Part shown: piece after piece, positions 10,404 to 19,632 of the stretch
Layout of the letters: each line of letters begins with the position of its first letter
Numbering within the stretch: the stretch's first letter is position 1
NCBI RefSeq assembly: GCF_004339025.1
Contig: NZ_SMFT01000001.1
Coordinates: 660,386-724,385 of the forward strand
Source of the DNA: Volucribacter psittacicida
GTDB lineage: Bacteria > Pseudomonadota > Gammaproteobacteria > Enterobacterales > Pasteurellaceae
Length of the DNA stretch: 64,000 nt
Reading direction: 5' to 3'
The notes under the pieces: generated by a model
The model's input: only the letters and a program-made list of their open reading frames with translations
What the model was told of the DNA's origin: nothing
The model's database searches: none
Made by a program: the position numbers and the translations under genes

Positions 10404-10712
10404 ATGCGTAATAAAAAAATGATGAATATCACAGGGGTATTAGAAAACTCAAGCCTAGCTAAAATTATGCAACGCGGGCTTTTCTTATCACAGCTTAATC
10501 AGCAAATACAAGGATTATTCCCAGCACAATTTCGCTATCAATTTCGTATCGCTAATATACAATCTCATCAGCTTTGCCTAGAAGCCAAAAACGCCAGTGT
10601 CCGTCAAGCCTTATTATTTAAACAACAAGATTTATTAAAACAGATACAGCAACATAATCCTCAAATAACACAATTAGTGGTTAGAATAAATCCGGAGTTG
10701 GGGAATAAGTAA
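10404..10712 (+). CDS. DUF721/DciA-like protein
   Basis: A 102-residue protein, divergent from secM by 62 bp. The pattern of an N-terminal helix (LAKIMQRGLFLSQLNQQI) followed by LFPAQFRYQFRIANIQSHQLCLEA and a C-terminal QALLFKQQDLLKQI resembles DUF721/DciA proteins. These are KH-like and load the replicative helicase in bacteria without DnaC, and they often lie beside secM-secA. It is shorter than typical DciA proteins and seems to hold only the globular core. AGGGA precedes the ATG. The family call rests on weak similarity plus position, so function is uncertain. Confidence 0.6.
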   Translation: MRNKKMMNITGVLENSSLAKIMQRGLFLSQLNQQIQGLFPAQFRYQFRIANIQSHQLCLEAKNASVRQALLFKQQDLLKQIQQHNPQITQLVVRINPELGNK

Positions 10713-10799
10713 TTTAAATGATGATTCACTCAAAAGAGCTGAAAAACTTATTATAGAAATAATTTCTAATATTCTTACCGCACTTTACTTATCAACTTA

Positions 10800-11336
10800 T
10801 TACAACGCTAACAACGCCTGCTGAGCCTCAACATTGCCAACTAATGCCGCTTTTTGGTACCAATCTCTCGCTTGTTGAAGATTTTTATGTACACCCTGTC
10901 CTGTGGCATACAAATTCCCTAAGGCGGTCATTGCGGGGGAGGCAATAATATCACCACGTTGTGCCGATTTTTGATACCAATATTGCGCCTGACGGAGATC
11001 TTGCTTGACACCAATCCCTTTTTGGTAAAAGTACCCTAACCAATATTGGCTGGTAATATCGCCCTGCTCGGCACTTTGGCGAAAATAATCTAAGGCTAAC
11101 GCAATATTTTTCGGTTCTCCCCAGCCATTTAATGCCAAAAAGGCTAAATAGCGTGGTGCTTTAAACTGCCCCAATTTTTCTGCCTGCTGAAATAAAGGTT
11201 TTGCCTGTTGATAATTTTGTTGTTGATAGGCTTGAATCCCTTGCTCAAAGGCTTGTTTAGCCTGTTGTTTCGTGGTGGTAACATTGCTACAAGCCACTAA
11301 GGATAAGCCTAATAGAAGATAAAGGCATTTTTTCAT
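10800..11336 (-). CDS. Sel1-repeat lipoprotein
   Basis: A 178-residue protein with a lipoprotein signal MKKCLYLLLGLSLVAC (lipobox LVAC, Cys16). It then has about three Sel1-like (TPR-related) repeats, with signature segments ALDYFRQSAEQGDITSQYWL, GYFYQKGIGVKQDLRQAQYW and LGNLYATGQGVHKNLQQARD. Such repeats form alpha-alpha superhelices for protein contacts; the partner is unknown. Starting at 11336 gives GGAG nine bases upstream and a clean signal peptide, whereas a longer start at 11360 overlaps bioB and spoils the signal. It directly follows bioB but has no evident link to biotin. Confidence 0.85.
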   Translation of the reverse strand: MKKCLYLLLGLSLVACSNVTTTKQQAKQAFEQGIQAYQQQNYQQAKPLFQQAEKLGQFKAPRYLAFLALNGWGEPKNIALALDYFRQSAEQGDITSQYWLGYFYQKGIGVKQDLRQAQYWYQKSAQRGDIIASPAMTALGNLYATGQGVHKNLQQARDWYQKAALVGNVEAQQALLAL

Positions 11337-11352
11337 TATGGTTAGCTCCATT

Positions 11353-12369
11353 CTATCCATTCTCTGATTTTAGTCGATTATGCTCCGTTTCTGGTTCAAG
11401 ATCGAGTTTTGCCATTAATTCTTGGTCGTGATCTTCTTCTGGGTTTTCTGTGACTAATAATTTATCGCCATAGAAAATAGAATTTGCGCCTGCCATAAAG
11501 CACATAGCTTGCATTTCTTCGCTCATTCCTTGTCGTCCTGCAGAAAGGCGGACATAGCTTTTGGGCATTGTAATGCGAGCAACCGCAATGGTACGAACAA
11601 ATTCTGTCCAATCTAGCTTTTCCGCATTAAATAAGGGGGTGCCTTCTACGGCAACAAGTTGGTTAATAGGCACAGACTCTGGTTGAGGATCTAAATTGGC
11701 GAGGCTGGCGATAAGCCCTGCTCGTTCTTTGCGAGTTTCATTCATTCCTACAATGCCACCACAGCAAACTTTTAAGCCTGCATTTCTCACTTTGCCCAAT
11801 GTGTTAATACGATCATCAAAACGGCGAGTGCCAATAATTTCTTTATAATGCTCAGGTGAGGTATCAAGGTTATGATTATAATAATCCAGCCCCGCTTCTT
11901 TTAATTCTTCTGCCATACCGTCTTGCAATAAGCCAAATGTTCCGCAAGTTTCTAATCCAAGGCTTTTTACCGCTTTGATGATTTCTGTCACTTTCTTGAT
12001 ATCTTTAGGTTTTGGACCACGCCAAGCTGCCCCCATACAAAAACGCCCTGCTCCTCGAGCTTTAGCAATTTTTGCTTTTTCAAGAATATAATCTACATCA
12101 AGGATTTCTTGATTTTGTACGCCTGTTTGATAACGTGCCGATTGAGGACAATAACTGCAATCTTCTGGACAGCCTCCTGTTTTGATGGACATCAGGGTTG
12201 AGAGCTGAATGGCACGAGGATTGAAATTTTCTCGATGAACTTGAGCGGCACGATAAACTAATTCCATAAAAGGGGTTTCAAATAGTGCTTCAACTTTACA
12301 TACTGACCAATATTCTAAAGATGGATGTGGAGTTAAACTGCTAATTTGTAATGGCGTTCTTATTGTCAT
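11353..12369 (-). CDS. bioB: Biotin synthase BioB
   Basis: A 338-residue radical-SAM enzyme that inserts sulfur into dethiobiotin. The CX3CX2C motif is Cys67-x3-Cys71-x2-Cys74 in [10 protein letters not shown]. Further family blocks are [21 protein letters not shown] and [20 protein letters not shown], with the conserved Arg near the [2Fe-2S] site. Length and sequence are normal. No other biotin gene is adjacent, so bioB is a stand-alone gene here, transcribed toward the Sel1 lipoprotein. Confidence 0.97.
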   Translation of the reverse strand: MTIRTPLQISSLTPHPSLEYWSVCKVEALFETPFMELVYRAAQVHRENFNPRAIQLSTLMSIKTGGCPEDCSYCPQSARYQTGVQNQEILDVDYILEKAKIAKARGAGRFCMGAAWRGPKPKDIKKVTEIIKAVKSLGLETCGTFGLLQDGMAEELKEAGLDYYNHNLDTSPEHYKEIIGTRRFDDRINTLGKVRNAGLKVCCGGIVGMNETRKERAGLIASLANLDPQPESVPINQLVAVEGTPLFNAEKLDWTEFVRTIAVARITMPKSYVRLSAGRQGMSEEMQAMCFMAGANSIFYGDKLLVTENPEEDHDQELMAKLDLEPETEHNRLKSENG

Positions 12370-12405
12370 AATCTTTTCGCAAAACTAAATGGGTTATCAA
12401 TAAAA

Positions 12406-13365
12406 TTAATGCACAGTATAAAATAGATAAACATTGTAGCCAATATAAATCACGAATAATAATCCACCTTTTAATCTGGTAATTTTACCTTGTGCTTGAG
12501 TAAATCCATAGCCTAAAAGAAATAAGGAGAAAGTTAATATGGTCATAATGAGCATATCACGGCTAAAGATTTCGGAAGCGACTTTCATCGGCTGAATAAC
12601 GCCTGCAACGCCGACAACAGCGAGGGTATTAAATAAATTTGAACCAATAATATTGCCCACAATTAAATCATGTTCCCCTTTTTTCGCCGCCATTAACGAT
12701 GAAGCTAATTCAGGTAAAGATGTCCCAACGGCAACAATGGTCAGACCAATCACTAAATCAGAAACGCCAAAATATTCGGCAATAGTAACGGCTCCCCAAA
12801 CCAACATTTGTGAACTCACTACTAATAGCATTAATCCTACAATAATCCAAAATACTGCCATACTTAGCCCCATTTTGGAGGGGATCATTTCGCTATTTTG
12901 TTCATTATGTTCTTTTTGTGTTAGACCTGTATGGATTGTCCAAGCCATATAAAGGATAAAAATGGCTAATAAGATGATGGCATCAAGGCGAGAGATCTCA
13001 GCATCGTAAATAAGCCATGCTGAAATTAAGGTAATGATAGCGAGAATGGGTAATTCTTGTTTTAATACTTGAGAATGTACCAGAATTGGACGCAATAATG
13101 CGGTTAAACCAAGGATAAGGGCGATATTGGTAATATTTGATCCATAAGCATTGCCGAGCGCAATACCCGGATTTCCATTTAGAGCAGAAATGGTAGAGAC
13201 AATAATTTCTGGAGCTGAAGTACCAAACCCTACAATAATAATGCCAATCAGTAATTGTGGCATACCGAAGTGCTTTGCCGTTACCGCCGCACCGTCAATA
13301 AAACGATCAGCACTCCAAATTAACAGAATCAGTCCAGCAACAATGGCGAGGCTCGCAGTTAGCAT
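12406..13365 (-). CDS. yrbG: Calcium/sodium antiporter, CaCA family (YrbG-like)
   Basis: A 319-residue inner-membrane protein with about ten membrane spans in two inverted halves. Each half carries a CaCA alpha-repeat: GFGTSAPEIIVSTISALNGN near residue 50 and AVGTSLPELASSLMAAKKGE in the second half. Those motifs, and the GNAYGSNITN and GNIIGSNLFN sequences that follow, are diagnostic of Na+/Ca2+ exchangers of the YrbG type. AAGGAC before the ATG at 13365 decides the start. A longer frame from 13404 begins inside the tRNA terminator hairpin and is rejected. It lies just upstream of bioB, with no functional link visible. Confidence 0.9.
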   Translation of the reverse strand: MLTASLAIVAGLILLIWSADRFIDGAAVTAKHFGMPQLLIGIIIVGFGTSAPEIIVSTISALNGNPGIALGNAYGSNITNIALILGLTALLRPILVHSQVLKQELPILAIITLISAWLIYDAEISRLDAIILLAIFILYMAWTIHTGLTQKEHNEQNSEMIPSKMGLSMAVFWIIVGLMLLVVSSQMLVWGAVTIAEYFGVSDLVIGLTIVAVGTSLPELASSLMAAKKGEHDLIVGNIIGSNLFNTLAVVGVAGVIQPMKVASEIFSRDMLIMTILTFSLFLLGYGFTQAQGKITRLKGGLLFVIYIGYNVYLFYTVH

Positions 13366-13397
13366 AATGTGTCCTTGAGTAAAAGCGATAAAACAAA

Positions 13398-13427
13398 AGC
13401 CCATAACCTTATTTCAGGTTATGGGCT
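13398..13427 (-). terminator. Intrinsic terminator of tRNA-Asn
   Basis: AGCCCATAACCT and AGGTTATGGGCT form a perfect 12 bp stem with a 6-nt loop. On the minus strand TTTTGTTTT follows. It sits 66 bp past the tRNA-Asn 3' end and before yrbG. Confidence 0.8.
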
Positions 13428-13493
13428 AAGCTCTTTTAGTTATTAACGAGTTCTTACAAAAGGAGACAAATAAAAACTCAACTAAAAGAAAAT

Positions 13494-13569
13494 TGGCTCC
13501 TCCTGCTGGACTTGAACCAGCGACATATGGATTAACAGTCCACCGTTCTACCGACTGAACTAAGGAGGA
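13494..13569 (-). tRNA. tRNA-Asn (GTT)
   Basis: The minus strand folds as a 76-nt tRNA including an encoded CCA. The acceptor arms are TCCTCCT and AGGAGGA with discriminator G, the D arm contains AGTTCAGTCGGTAGAAC, the anticodon loop is in GGACTGTTAATCC with anticodon GTT, and the T loop is GGTTCAAGTCC. It closely matches E. coli tRNA-Asn. It has its own promoter upstream and a hairpin terminator downstream, so it is monocistronic. No integrated element or duplicated 3' end was seen beside it. Confidence 0.97.
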
Positions 13570-13600
13570 ATAATTCTTTAATCATCCAAGATGGTGGCGA

Positions 13601-13629
13601 ATGATAAAGATGTTTAACTTGCTTGTCAA
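13601..13629 (-). promoter_or_regulatory. Sigma-70 promoter of tRNA-Asn
   Basis: On the minus strand TTGACA (13624-13629) and TATCAT (13601-13606) are separated by exactly 17 bp, about 30 bp upstream of the tRNA 5' end. A GC-containing discriminator (TCGCC) follows, as expected for a stringently controlled stable-RNA promoter. Confidence 0.85.
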
Positions 13630-13704
13630 CAAAAAAATCTATTTTTTAATTCAAATGAAGAATTAATTTGCATTTGTTATCCCTATTACAGCTATCTTAT
13701 TTTT

Positions 13705-13739
13705 CTATCCACAGTTGCTGTGGATAACTTTGTGGATTA
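13705..13739. promoter_or_regulatory. Cluster of three DnaA boxes
   Basis: Within 35 bp there is CTATCCACA (13705-13713, one mismatch), TGTGGATAA (13719-13727, a perfect DnaA box read from the minus strand) and TGTGGATTA (13731-13739, one mismatch). It lies between the tRNA-Asn promoter and uvrB. No oriC genes are near, so a regulatory or titration role is more likely than an origin. Confidence 0.65.
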
Positions 13740-13938
13740 TTGCTAAGAAAAATCTTTCAAGCCTGATAAATCAAGGCTTCTTTCAAGCCTAAGGTGGAAT
13801 TGGTTGCAAAATATCATTTCTTTATATATCAACTAGTTAAGAAATTTCCAGTAAAAAATGAAAATATTTTTAAGAAAAATTTAGGCTAATTCTCTTGACA
13901 AAGATAAGTCTGTGTAAAACTTAAAAATTTTTGAGAAA

Positions 13939-13967
13939 ATGACCGCACTTTTGCATTGTGTTAGAAT
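13939..13967 (+). promoter_or_regulatory. Candidate uvrB promoter
   Basis: ATGACC (13939-13944), a 17 bp spacer that contains an uptake signal, and TAGAAT (13962-13967, five of six to consensus), 37 bp upstream of the uvrB ATG. No LexA box (CTGT-N8-ACAG) was found in the whole gap from tRNA-Asn to uvrB. The rest of this 430 bp gap holds the tRNA promoter and DnaA boxes. Confidence 0.45.
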
Positions 13968-14003
13968 AAAGCAAAATCATTTATTAACGAGATTGTGATT
14001 ATT

Positions 14004-16037
14004 ATGGGTGAAAAATCAGCAAAACCATTTATTCTTCATTCGGACTTTAAACCTTCGGGCGATCAACCACAAGCCATTGCCAAAATTATTGAAAATTTAA
14101 ATGATGGCTTGGCACATCAAACCTTACTAGGGGTAACAGGCTCAGGCAAAACCTTTACAATAGCCAATGTTATTGCACAACTCAATCGTCCTGCTATGTT
14201 GCTTGCTCCAAATAAAACCTTAGCCGCTCAGCTTTATGCGGAAATGAAAGCCTTTTTTCCAGAAAATGCGGTGGAATACTTTGTGTCTTACTATGATTAT
14301 TATCAACCAGAGGCTTATGTACCCAGTAGCGATACCTTTATTGAAAAAGATGCCTCAATTAATGATCAAATCGAGCAAATGCGTCTTTCCGCCACCAAAT
14401 CATTTTTAGAACGGCGTGATACCATTGTGGTGGCATCGGTTTCGGCGATTTACGGCTTAGGGGATCCTGATTCTTATTTAAAAATGATGTTGCATTTACA
14501 GCAAGGGGCTTTGGTTAATCAACGGCAAATTTTGGCACAGCTGGCTGAATTGCAATATACTCGCAATGATCAAGCCTTTCAACGCGGGACTTTTCGTGTG
14601 CGTGGCGAAATTATTGATATTTTTCCTGCGGAATCAGAAGCTCAGGCGGTACGTGTAGAATTATTTGATGATGAAATTGAACGCCTAAGTTTATTCGATC
14701 CCTTAACAGGAAGTAGCTTTGGTAGCGTACCACGTTATACCGTTTACCCGAAAACCCATTATGTTACGCCAAGAGAACGTATTTTAGATGCCATTGAAAA
14801 AATCAAGGCAGAATTAACCCAACGTAAACAATATTTTCTTGAACATAATAAATTACTTGAAGAACAACGCATTAGCCAACGCACCCAATTTGATATAGAA
14901 ATGATGAATGAACTAGGCTATTGCTCAGGCATTGAAAATTACTCACGTTATTTATCAGGGCGGCAAGAAGGCGAACCACCTCCCACCTTATTTGATTATA
15001 TGCCAACTGATGCATTATTGATTATTGATGAATCCCACGTTACTGTTCCGCAAATTGGCGGTATGTATCGAGGTGACCGCTCTCGTAAGGAAACTTTAGT
15101 GGAATATGGCTTTCGTTTACCCTCTGCCTTAGATAATCGCCCATTGCGTTTTGAAGAATTTGAACGCCTCGCACCGCAAACTATCTATGTTTCTGCTACG
15201 CCGGGGCCTTACGAACTCGAAAAATCAGGGGAGGAAATCATTGATCAGGTTGTTCGCCCAACAGGTTTACTTGATCCTGAAATTGAAGTACGCCCAGTAA
15301 TGACCCAAGTTGATGATTTATTATCGGAAATTCGCTTGCGAGTAGAACAAAATGAGCGTGTGCTAGTAACAACCTTAACCAAAAAAATGGCGGAAGATTT
15401 AACCGATTATCTTGCGGAACATAATGTAAAAGTACGTTATTTACATTCCGATATTGATACGGTAGAGCGAGTAGAGATTATTCGTGATTTACGCTTAGGG
15501 GAGTTTGATGTCTTGGTAGGAATTAACTTATTACGAGAAGGTTTAGATATGCCAGAAGTTTCTCTCGTGGCGATTCTTGATGCCGATAAAGAAGGCTTTT
15601 TACGTTCCGAACGCTCATTGATCCAAACCATTGGACGAGCAGCAAGAAATTTAAAAGGCAAAGCCATTTTATATGCAGATAGCATTACCAAATCCATGCA
15701 AAAAGCTATCGAAGAAACCCAACGCCGCCGAGAAAAACAAATGCGTTATAATCAACAGCATCATATCGTGCCACAAGCCTTGAATAAGAAAATTGGTGAA
15801 TTATTAGATATTGGACAAGGAACAAATTACAAAGCGAAACAGAAAAAACAACAAAAAATGGTGGCAGAACCAACCGCACTTTATCAAACACCAAAATCAG
15901 CCAAAGATTATCAACAACAAATGAAGAAATTGGAGCAACAAATGTACAAAGCAGCACAAAATTTAGAATTTGAACAAGCTGCAAAATTACGCGATCAATT
16001 ACAACAGCTAAGAGAGGCTTTTGTGGGGGTGGAGTAA
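14004..16037 (+). CDS. uvrB: Excinuclease ABC subunit B, UvrB
   Basis: A 677-residue DNA repair helicase-like protein. In order: the substrate loop [10 protein letters not shown], Walker [11 protein letters not shown], the beta-hairpin [12 protein letters not shown] used for damage probing, DEAD-like [23 protein letters not shown], motif QTIGRAARN and a C-terminal UVR domain ([17 protein letters not shown]) that binds UvrC. It is complete compared with E. coli (673 aa). ATG 14004 gives the family N terminus; a GTG nine bases upstream sits too close to GAG. It is convergent with the suc operon. Confidence 0.97.
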   Translation: MGEKSAKPFILHSDFKPSGDQPQAIAKIIENLNDGLAHQTLLGVTGSGKTFTIANVIAQLNRPAMLLAPNKTLAAQLYAEMKAFFPENAVEYFVSYYDYYQPEAYVPSSDTFIEKDASINDQIEQMRLSATKSFLERRDTIVVASVSAIYGLGDPDSYLKMMLHLQQGALVNQRQILAQLAELQYTRNDQAFQRGTFRVRGEIIDIFPAESEAQAVRVELFDDEIERLSLFDPLTGSSFGSVPRYTVYPKTHYVTPRERILDAIEKIKAELTQRKQYFLEHNKLLEEQRISQRTQFDIEMMNELGYCSGIENYSRYLSGRQEGEPPPTLFDYMPTDALLIIDESHVTVPQIGGMYRGDRSRKETLVEYGFRLPSALDNRPLRFEEFERLAPQTIYVSATPGPYELEKSGEEIIDQVVRPTGLLDPEIEVRPVMTQVDDLLSEIRLRVEQNERVLVTTLTKKMAEDLTDYLAEHNVKVRYLHSDIDTVERVEIIRDLRLGEFDVLVGINLLREGLDMPEVSLVAILDADKEGFLRSERSLIQTIGRAARNLKGKAILYADSITKSMQKAIEETQRRREKQMRYNQQHHIVPQALNKKIGELLDIGQGTNYKAKQKKQQKMVAEPTALYQTPKSAKDYQQQMKKLEQQMYKAAQNLEFEQAAKLRDQLQQLREAFVGVE

Positions 16038-16081
16038 ATCAAGTATTTTCATATAAAGTTAGGCTAAAAGCCTTATAAAAA

Positions 16082-16145
16082 GTTTGGTGTAATAGGTAAG
16101 CCATTACGCCAAACACCAATAAGGGCTGAATAATCAGCCCTTATT
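16082..16145. terminator. Tandem hairpins between convergent uvrB and sucD
   Basis: Hairpin 1 pairs GTTTGGTGTAAT (16082-16093) with ATTACGCCAAAC (16103-16114), with one G-U. Hairpin 2 pairs AATAAGGGCTGA (16118-16129) with TCAGCCCTTATT (16134-16145), perfect with loop ATAA. The U-tracts are short, but the symmetric placement supports a two-way terminator. Confidence 0.7.
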
Positions 16146-16160
16146 AATTAAAGAAAGTAT

Positions 16161-17030
16161 CTAACCTACAATCTGCTTAACAGTTTTACCTATATCCGCT
16201 AGGCTTTCAACCACCGTAACCCCCGCCTCTCTTAATGCGGTAAATTTTTCTTGAGCTGTGCCTTTACCGCCACTAATAATTGCTCCTGCGTGTCCCATTC
16301 TTTTGCCTTTTGGGGCGGTCACGCCTGCAATATAGCCTATGACAGGTTTAGTGATATGTTGTTTAATAAAAGCGGCAGCTTCTTCCTCAGCAGTTCCGCC
16401 GATCTCGCCAATCATCACAATAGCTTCGGTTTGAGGATCTTGTTCAAATAACGCGAGAATATCAATAAAATTACTGCCCGGAATCGGATCGCCGCCAATG
16501 CCTACACAAGTAGATTGCCCTAATCCTTCATCCGTTGTTTGTTTAACTGCTTCGTAAGTTAAGGTACCTGAACGAGATACAATACCAATGCGTCCTTTTT
16601 GATGAATATGTCCTGGCATAATGCCGATTTTACATTCCTCTGGCGTAATAATGCCCGGGCAGTTTGGTCCGATCATTCGCACGCCCGTTTGGTTTAATTT
16701 TTGTTTGACTTGTAACATATCCAGTGTTGGTATCCCTTCTGTAATACACACAATTAATGTGATTCCAGCATCAATCGCTTCTAAAATCGCATCTTTACAA
16801 CCTGCGGCGGGAACATAGATAACACTTGCCGTTGCCTCTGTTGCTTCAACCGCTTGTTTTACAGTATTAAAGACGGGGAGGCCTAAGTGGGTTGTGCCAC
16901 CTTTACCTGGCGATACTCCTGCCACTAATTGGGTACCATAAGCAAGGGCTTGTTCAGAATGAAAAGTGCCTTGTCCACCAGTAAAACCTTGGCAAATCAC
17001 TTTGGTATGTTTATCAATAAGAATAGCCAT
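16161..17030 (-). CDS. sucD: Succinyl-CoA ligase alpha subunit
   Basis: A 289-residue subunit that carries the phosphohistidine used in succinyl-CoA + ADP + Pi = succinate + CoA + ATP. Seen are the CoA-binding N terminus ([18 protein letters not shown]), [10 protein letters not shown] and the active-site histidine in [11 protein letters not shown]. Its ATG shares one base with the sucC stop codon (TAATG), so the pair is translationally coupled. It is the last gene of sucABCD and is followed by the tandem hairpins. Confidence 0.97.
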   Translation of the reverse strand: MAILIDKHTKVICQGFTGGQGTFHSEQALAYGTQLVAGVSPGKGGTTHLGLPVFNTVKQAVEATEATASVIYVPAAGCKDAILEAIDAGITLIVCITEGIPTLDMLQVKQKLNQTGVRMIGPNCPGIITPEECKIGIMPGHIHQKGRIGIVSRSGTLTYEAVKQTTDEGLGQSTCVGIGGDPIPGSNFIDILALFEQDPQTEAIVMIGEIGGTAEEEAAAFIKQHITKPVIGYIAGVTAPKGKRMGHAGAIISGGKGTAQEKFTALREAGVTVVESLADIGKTVKQIVG

Positions 17031-18196
17031 TATTTTTCCTCCAAAGCAGCAACCACTTGTTGTGCCGCCTCTGCTAAACCTTGAGCGGCAATAATATTTA
17101 ACTTGCTCGTGGCGAGAATTTCTCGTCCTAATTGTGCGTTAGTCCCTTCTAAACGCACCACAACAGGTACATTCACGCCCACTTCATCTACCGCAGCAAT
17201 AATCCCCTCAGCGATTAAATCACAACGTACAATTCCTCCAAAAATATTCACAAGTACGGCTTTCACTGCCTTATCGGATAAAATAATCTTAAAGGCTTCA
17301 GCAACACGTTCCTTTGTCGCCCCTCCGCCAACATCAAGGAAATTAGCGGGTTCACCGCCATAGAGTTTAATGATGTCCATGGTTGCCATCGCCAGCCCTG
17401 CCCCATTGACCATACAACCAATATTACCTGTTAATGCGACATAATTAAGCTGAAAAAACTCAGCGAGGGACTCTCTAGGATCTTCTTGGCTCTTATCCTG
17501 CATTTGGGCTAATTCAGGCTGACGATATAAGGCATTACTATCTACCACCACTTTTGCATCTAAACATAATAATTGCCCCGATTGCGTTATACCTAAGGGA
17601 TTGATTTCTAATAAAGCAATGTCCTTTTCAATAAACAATTTGGCGAGTTTTAGAAAAAGTTGTACAAATTGTTTTAATTGTTCACCTTGCAAACCCAATT
17701 TGAAGGCTAATTCACGCCCTTGATAAGGCATCGCACCTAATGAGGGATCAATGGCAACCTTATGCAATAAGTGCGGTGTTTTTTCTGCCACGTCTTCAAT
17801 ATTCATACCGCCTTGTGCCGATACCATAAAGACTAACTTCTGCAAAGAACGATCAATAATTGCACTTAAATATAATTCTTGATGAATATCTGAATATTGC
17901 TCCACATAAATACAATGTACAGGTTGCCCTTGCGAATCGGTTTGAAAAGTCACTAAAGATTGCCCGAGCCATTTCTGTACAAAACTTGCCATTTCTGTTT
18001 TATTATGAACAAGTTGTACGCCGCCTGCTTTACCTCGTCCTCCCCCATGAATTTGGCATTTTGCCACCCATTTCTCGCCGCCAAGTTGATTCATCGCTTG
18101 GATTGCTTCTTCCTCTGAATAACAAGCAATGCCTTTTGGAATAGGTAAGCCATACTCTGCGAATAATTGTTTACTTTGATATTCATGTAAGTTCAT
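17030..18196 (-). CDS. sucC: Succinyl-CoA ligase beta subunit
   Basis: A 388-residue ATP-grasp subunit starting [20 protein letters not shown]. The nucleotide-binding part shows [18 protein letters not shown], metal and nucleotide ligands near LEINPLG, and the C-terminal flavodoxin-like domain shows [16 protein letters not shown]. It pairs with SucD. It follows sucB after a 129 bp gap that holds a minimal copy of the dispersed palindromic repeat, which may form a hairpin in the transcript between the dehydrogenase and ligase genes. Confidence 0.97.
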   Translation of the reverse strand: MNLHEYQSKQLFAEYGLPIPKGIACYSEEEAIQAMNQLGGEKWVAKCQIHGGGRGKAGGVQLVHNKTEMASFVQKWLGQSLVTFQTDSQGQPVHCIYVEQYSDIHQELYLSAIIDRSLQKLVFMVSAQGGMNIEDVAEKTPHLLHKVAIDPSLGAMPYQGRELAFKLGLQGEQLKQFVQLFLKLAKLFIEKDIALLEINPLGITQSGQLLCLDAKVVVDSNALYRQPELAQMQDKSQEDPRESLAEFFQLNYVALTGNIGCMVNGAGLAMATMDIIKLYGGEPANFLDVGGGATKERVAEAFKIILSDKAVKAVLVNIFGGIVRCDLIAEGIIAAVDEVGVNVPVVVRLEGTNAQLGREILATSKLNIIAAQGLAEAAQQVVAALEEK

Positions 18197-18257
18197 TTGA
18201 TCTCCTCACATTAAAAGCCTTGTTGTGTTTATTGCATTTATTTTTATTTATATAATG

Positions 18258-18289
18258 ATAGTCGTTTCAATTAAAAATGAGACGACTAT
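18258..18289. repeat. Minimal (32 bp) Correia-like palindrome
   Basis: ATAGTCGTTTC...GAGACGACTAT: the two terminal arms of the dispersed element joined without the core. It lies in the sucB-sucC gap and can form a hairpin with outer 8 bp arms (ATAGTCGT/ACGACTAT) plus inner pairing. Confidence 0.8.
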
Positions 18290-18325
18290 AAAATAATTTA
18301 AAAATGCACCGCACTTTTTATATCA

Positions 18326-19537
18326 TTAAATTTCTAACAGCAAACGTGTTGGATCTTCTAATAATTCTTTTACTGTCACCAAAAATCCTACCGATTCTCT
18401 GCCATCAATTAAACGGTGATCGTAAGATAATGCCAAATACATCATCGGACGAATTTCTACTTGTCCATTGATTGCCACAGGTCTATCTTTAATAGCGTGC
18501 ATACCTAAAATGGCACTTTGTGGCGGATTAATAATCGGCGTTGACATCAATGAACCAAAAACGCCACCATTAGTAATAGTAAAGTTTCCGCCCGTCAGAT
18601 CTTCGACAGTGAGTTTGCCCTCACGTCCTTTCTCGGCTAGGGCTTTAATATTTTTTTCAATATCCGCCATACTGAGCTTATCGCAATCACGCAACACTGG
18701 GGTAACTAAACCTCTTGGCGTGGAAACCGCAATGCTAATATCAAAATAATTGTGATACACAATATCATCGCCATCAATGGACGCATTCACTTCTGGATAG
18801 CGTTTTAATGCCTCTACTACGGCTTTAATATAAAAAGACATAAAGCCTAAGCGTGTATCATGTTGTTGTTCAAATTTATCGCCATAACGTTTACGCAAGG
18901 TCATAATCGGCTGCATATCCACTTCATTAAAGGTGGTCAACATCGCTGTATTGTTTTTCGCCTCTAACAAGCGTTCCGCGATACGTTTACGCAAGCGGGT
19001 CATTGCCACACGTTTTTCACTACGTTGAGTAATGATAGGCTCTGCCTCTTGAATTGGCGATGGGGTTGATGGTTGTTGAGCTAAATATTGTTCAATATCT
19101 TCTCGTGTTAAACGTCCGCCTACGCCTGTGCCTTTAATGGCACTCGCCTCCAGATTATGTTCTGCTAATAAACGGCGAATGGCTGGGCCTTGATGATCCC
19201 CTTGGCTTTCATCAACCTGCAATGTGGCTTGATGACGATCCGCTGGCGTTGCTTCATTGGCTTGTGGAGCTGGTTCTTTAGTAATTTGTCCATCACCAGC
19301 TTGTTGCTCTAACTTGCCCAATAATTGCTTGCTTATGACGGTTGCCCCTTCCTGTTGATGAATTTCCGTTAAAATTCCGTCCACACTGGCTGGCACTTCA
19401 AGCACAACTTTGTCAGTTTCAATTTCCACCAACACCTCATCACGACAAATCTTATCGCCGACTTTTTTATGCCAAGTGGCAACAGTCGCATCGGCAACGG
19501 ACTCTGGTAAATCTGGCACTAAAATCTCTATGGTCAT
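18326..19537 (-). CDS. sucB: 2-oxoglutarate dehydrogenase E2, dihydrolipoyl succinyltransferase
   Basis: A 403-residue E2 subunit. Domains: a lipoyl domain at about 1-77 with the lipoylated Lys in [10 protein letters not shown], a Gln/Pro-rich linker, a peripheral subunit-binding domain around [20 protein letters not shown] (about 116-150), then the catalytic domain ending [16 protein letters not shown] with the active-site His and Asp. It transfers succinyl groups to CoA in the TCA cycle. It is downstream of sucA (95 bp gap). The lpd gene for E3 is not in the window. Confidence 0.97.
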   Translation of the reverse strand: MTIEILVPDLPESVADATVATWHKKVGDKICRDEVLVEIETDKVVLEVPASVDGILTEIHQQEGATVISKQLLGKLEQQAGDGQITKEPAPQANEATPADRHQATLQVDESQGDHQGPAIRRLLAEHNLEASAIKGTGVGGRLTREDIEQYLAQQPSTPSPIQEAEPIITQRSEKRVAMTRLRKRIAERLLEAKNNTAMLTTFNEVDMQPIMTLRKRYGDKFEQQHDTRLGFMSFYIKAVVEALKRYPEVNASIDGDDIVYHNYFDISIAVSTPRGLVTPVLRDCDKLSMADIEKNIKALAEKGREGKLTVEDLTGGNFTITNGGVFGSLMSTPIINPPQSAILGMHAIKDRPVAINGQVEIRPMMYLALSYDHRLIDGRESVGFLVTVKELLEDPTRLLLEI

Positions 19538-19632
19538 CTTCGTTTCCTTATGGGTTATTGGGTGATCCTACGAGTAAAAATAAAAATTTTCGCAAAAACC
19601 ACCGCACTTTTTTATGATATAGGTTCAAAATG

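Noticed and set aside
13570..14003. Possible origin of replication because of DnaA boxes
   Set aside because: No dnaA, gidA or AT-rich 13-mer array is present, and the gene neighbourhood is not that of oriC.
13570..14003. LexA (SOS) box upstream of uvrB
   Set aside because: No CTGT-N8-ACAG sequence found on reading the region; only partial matches.
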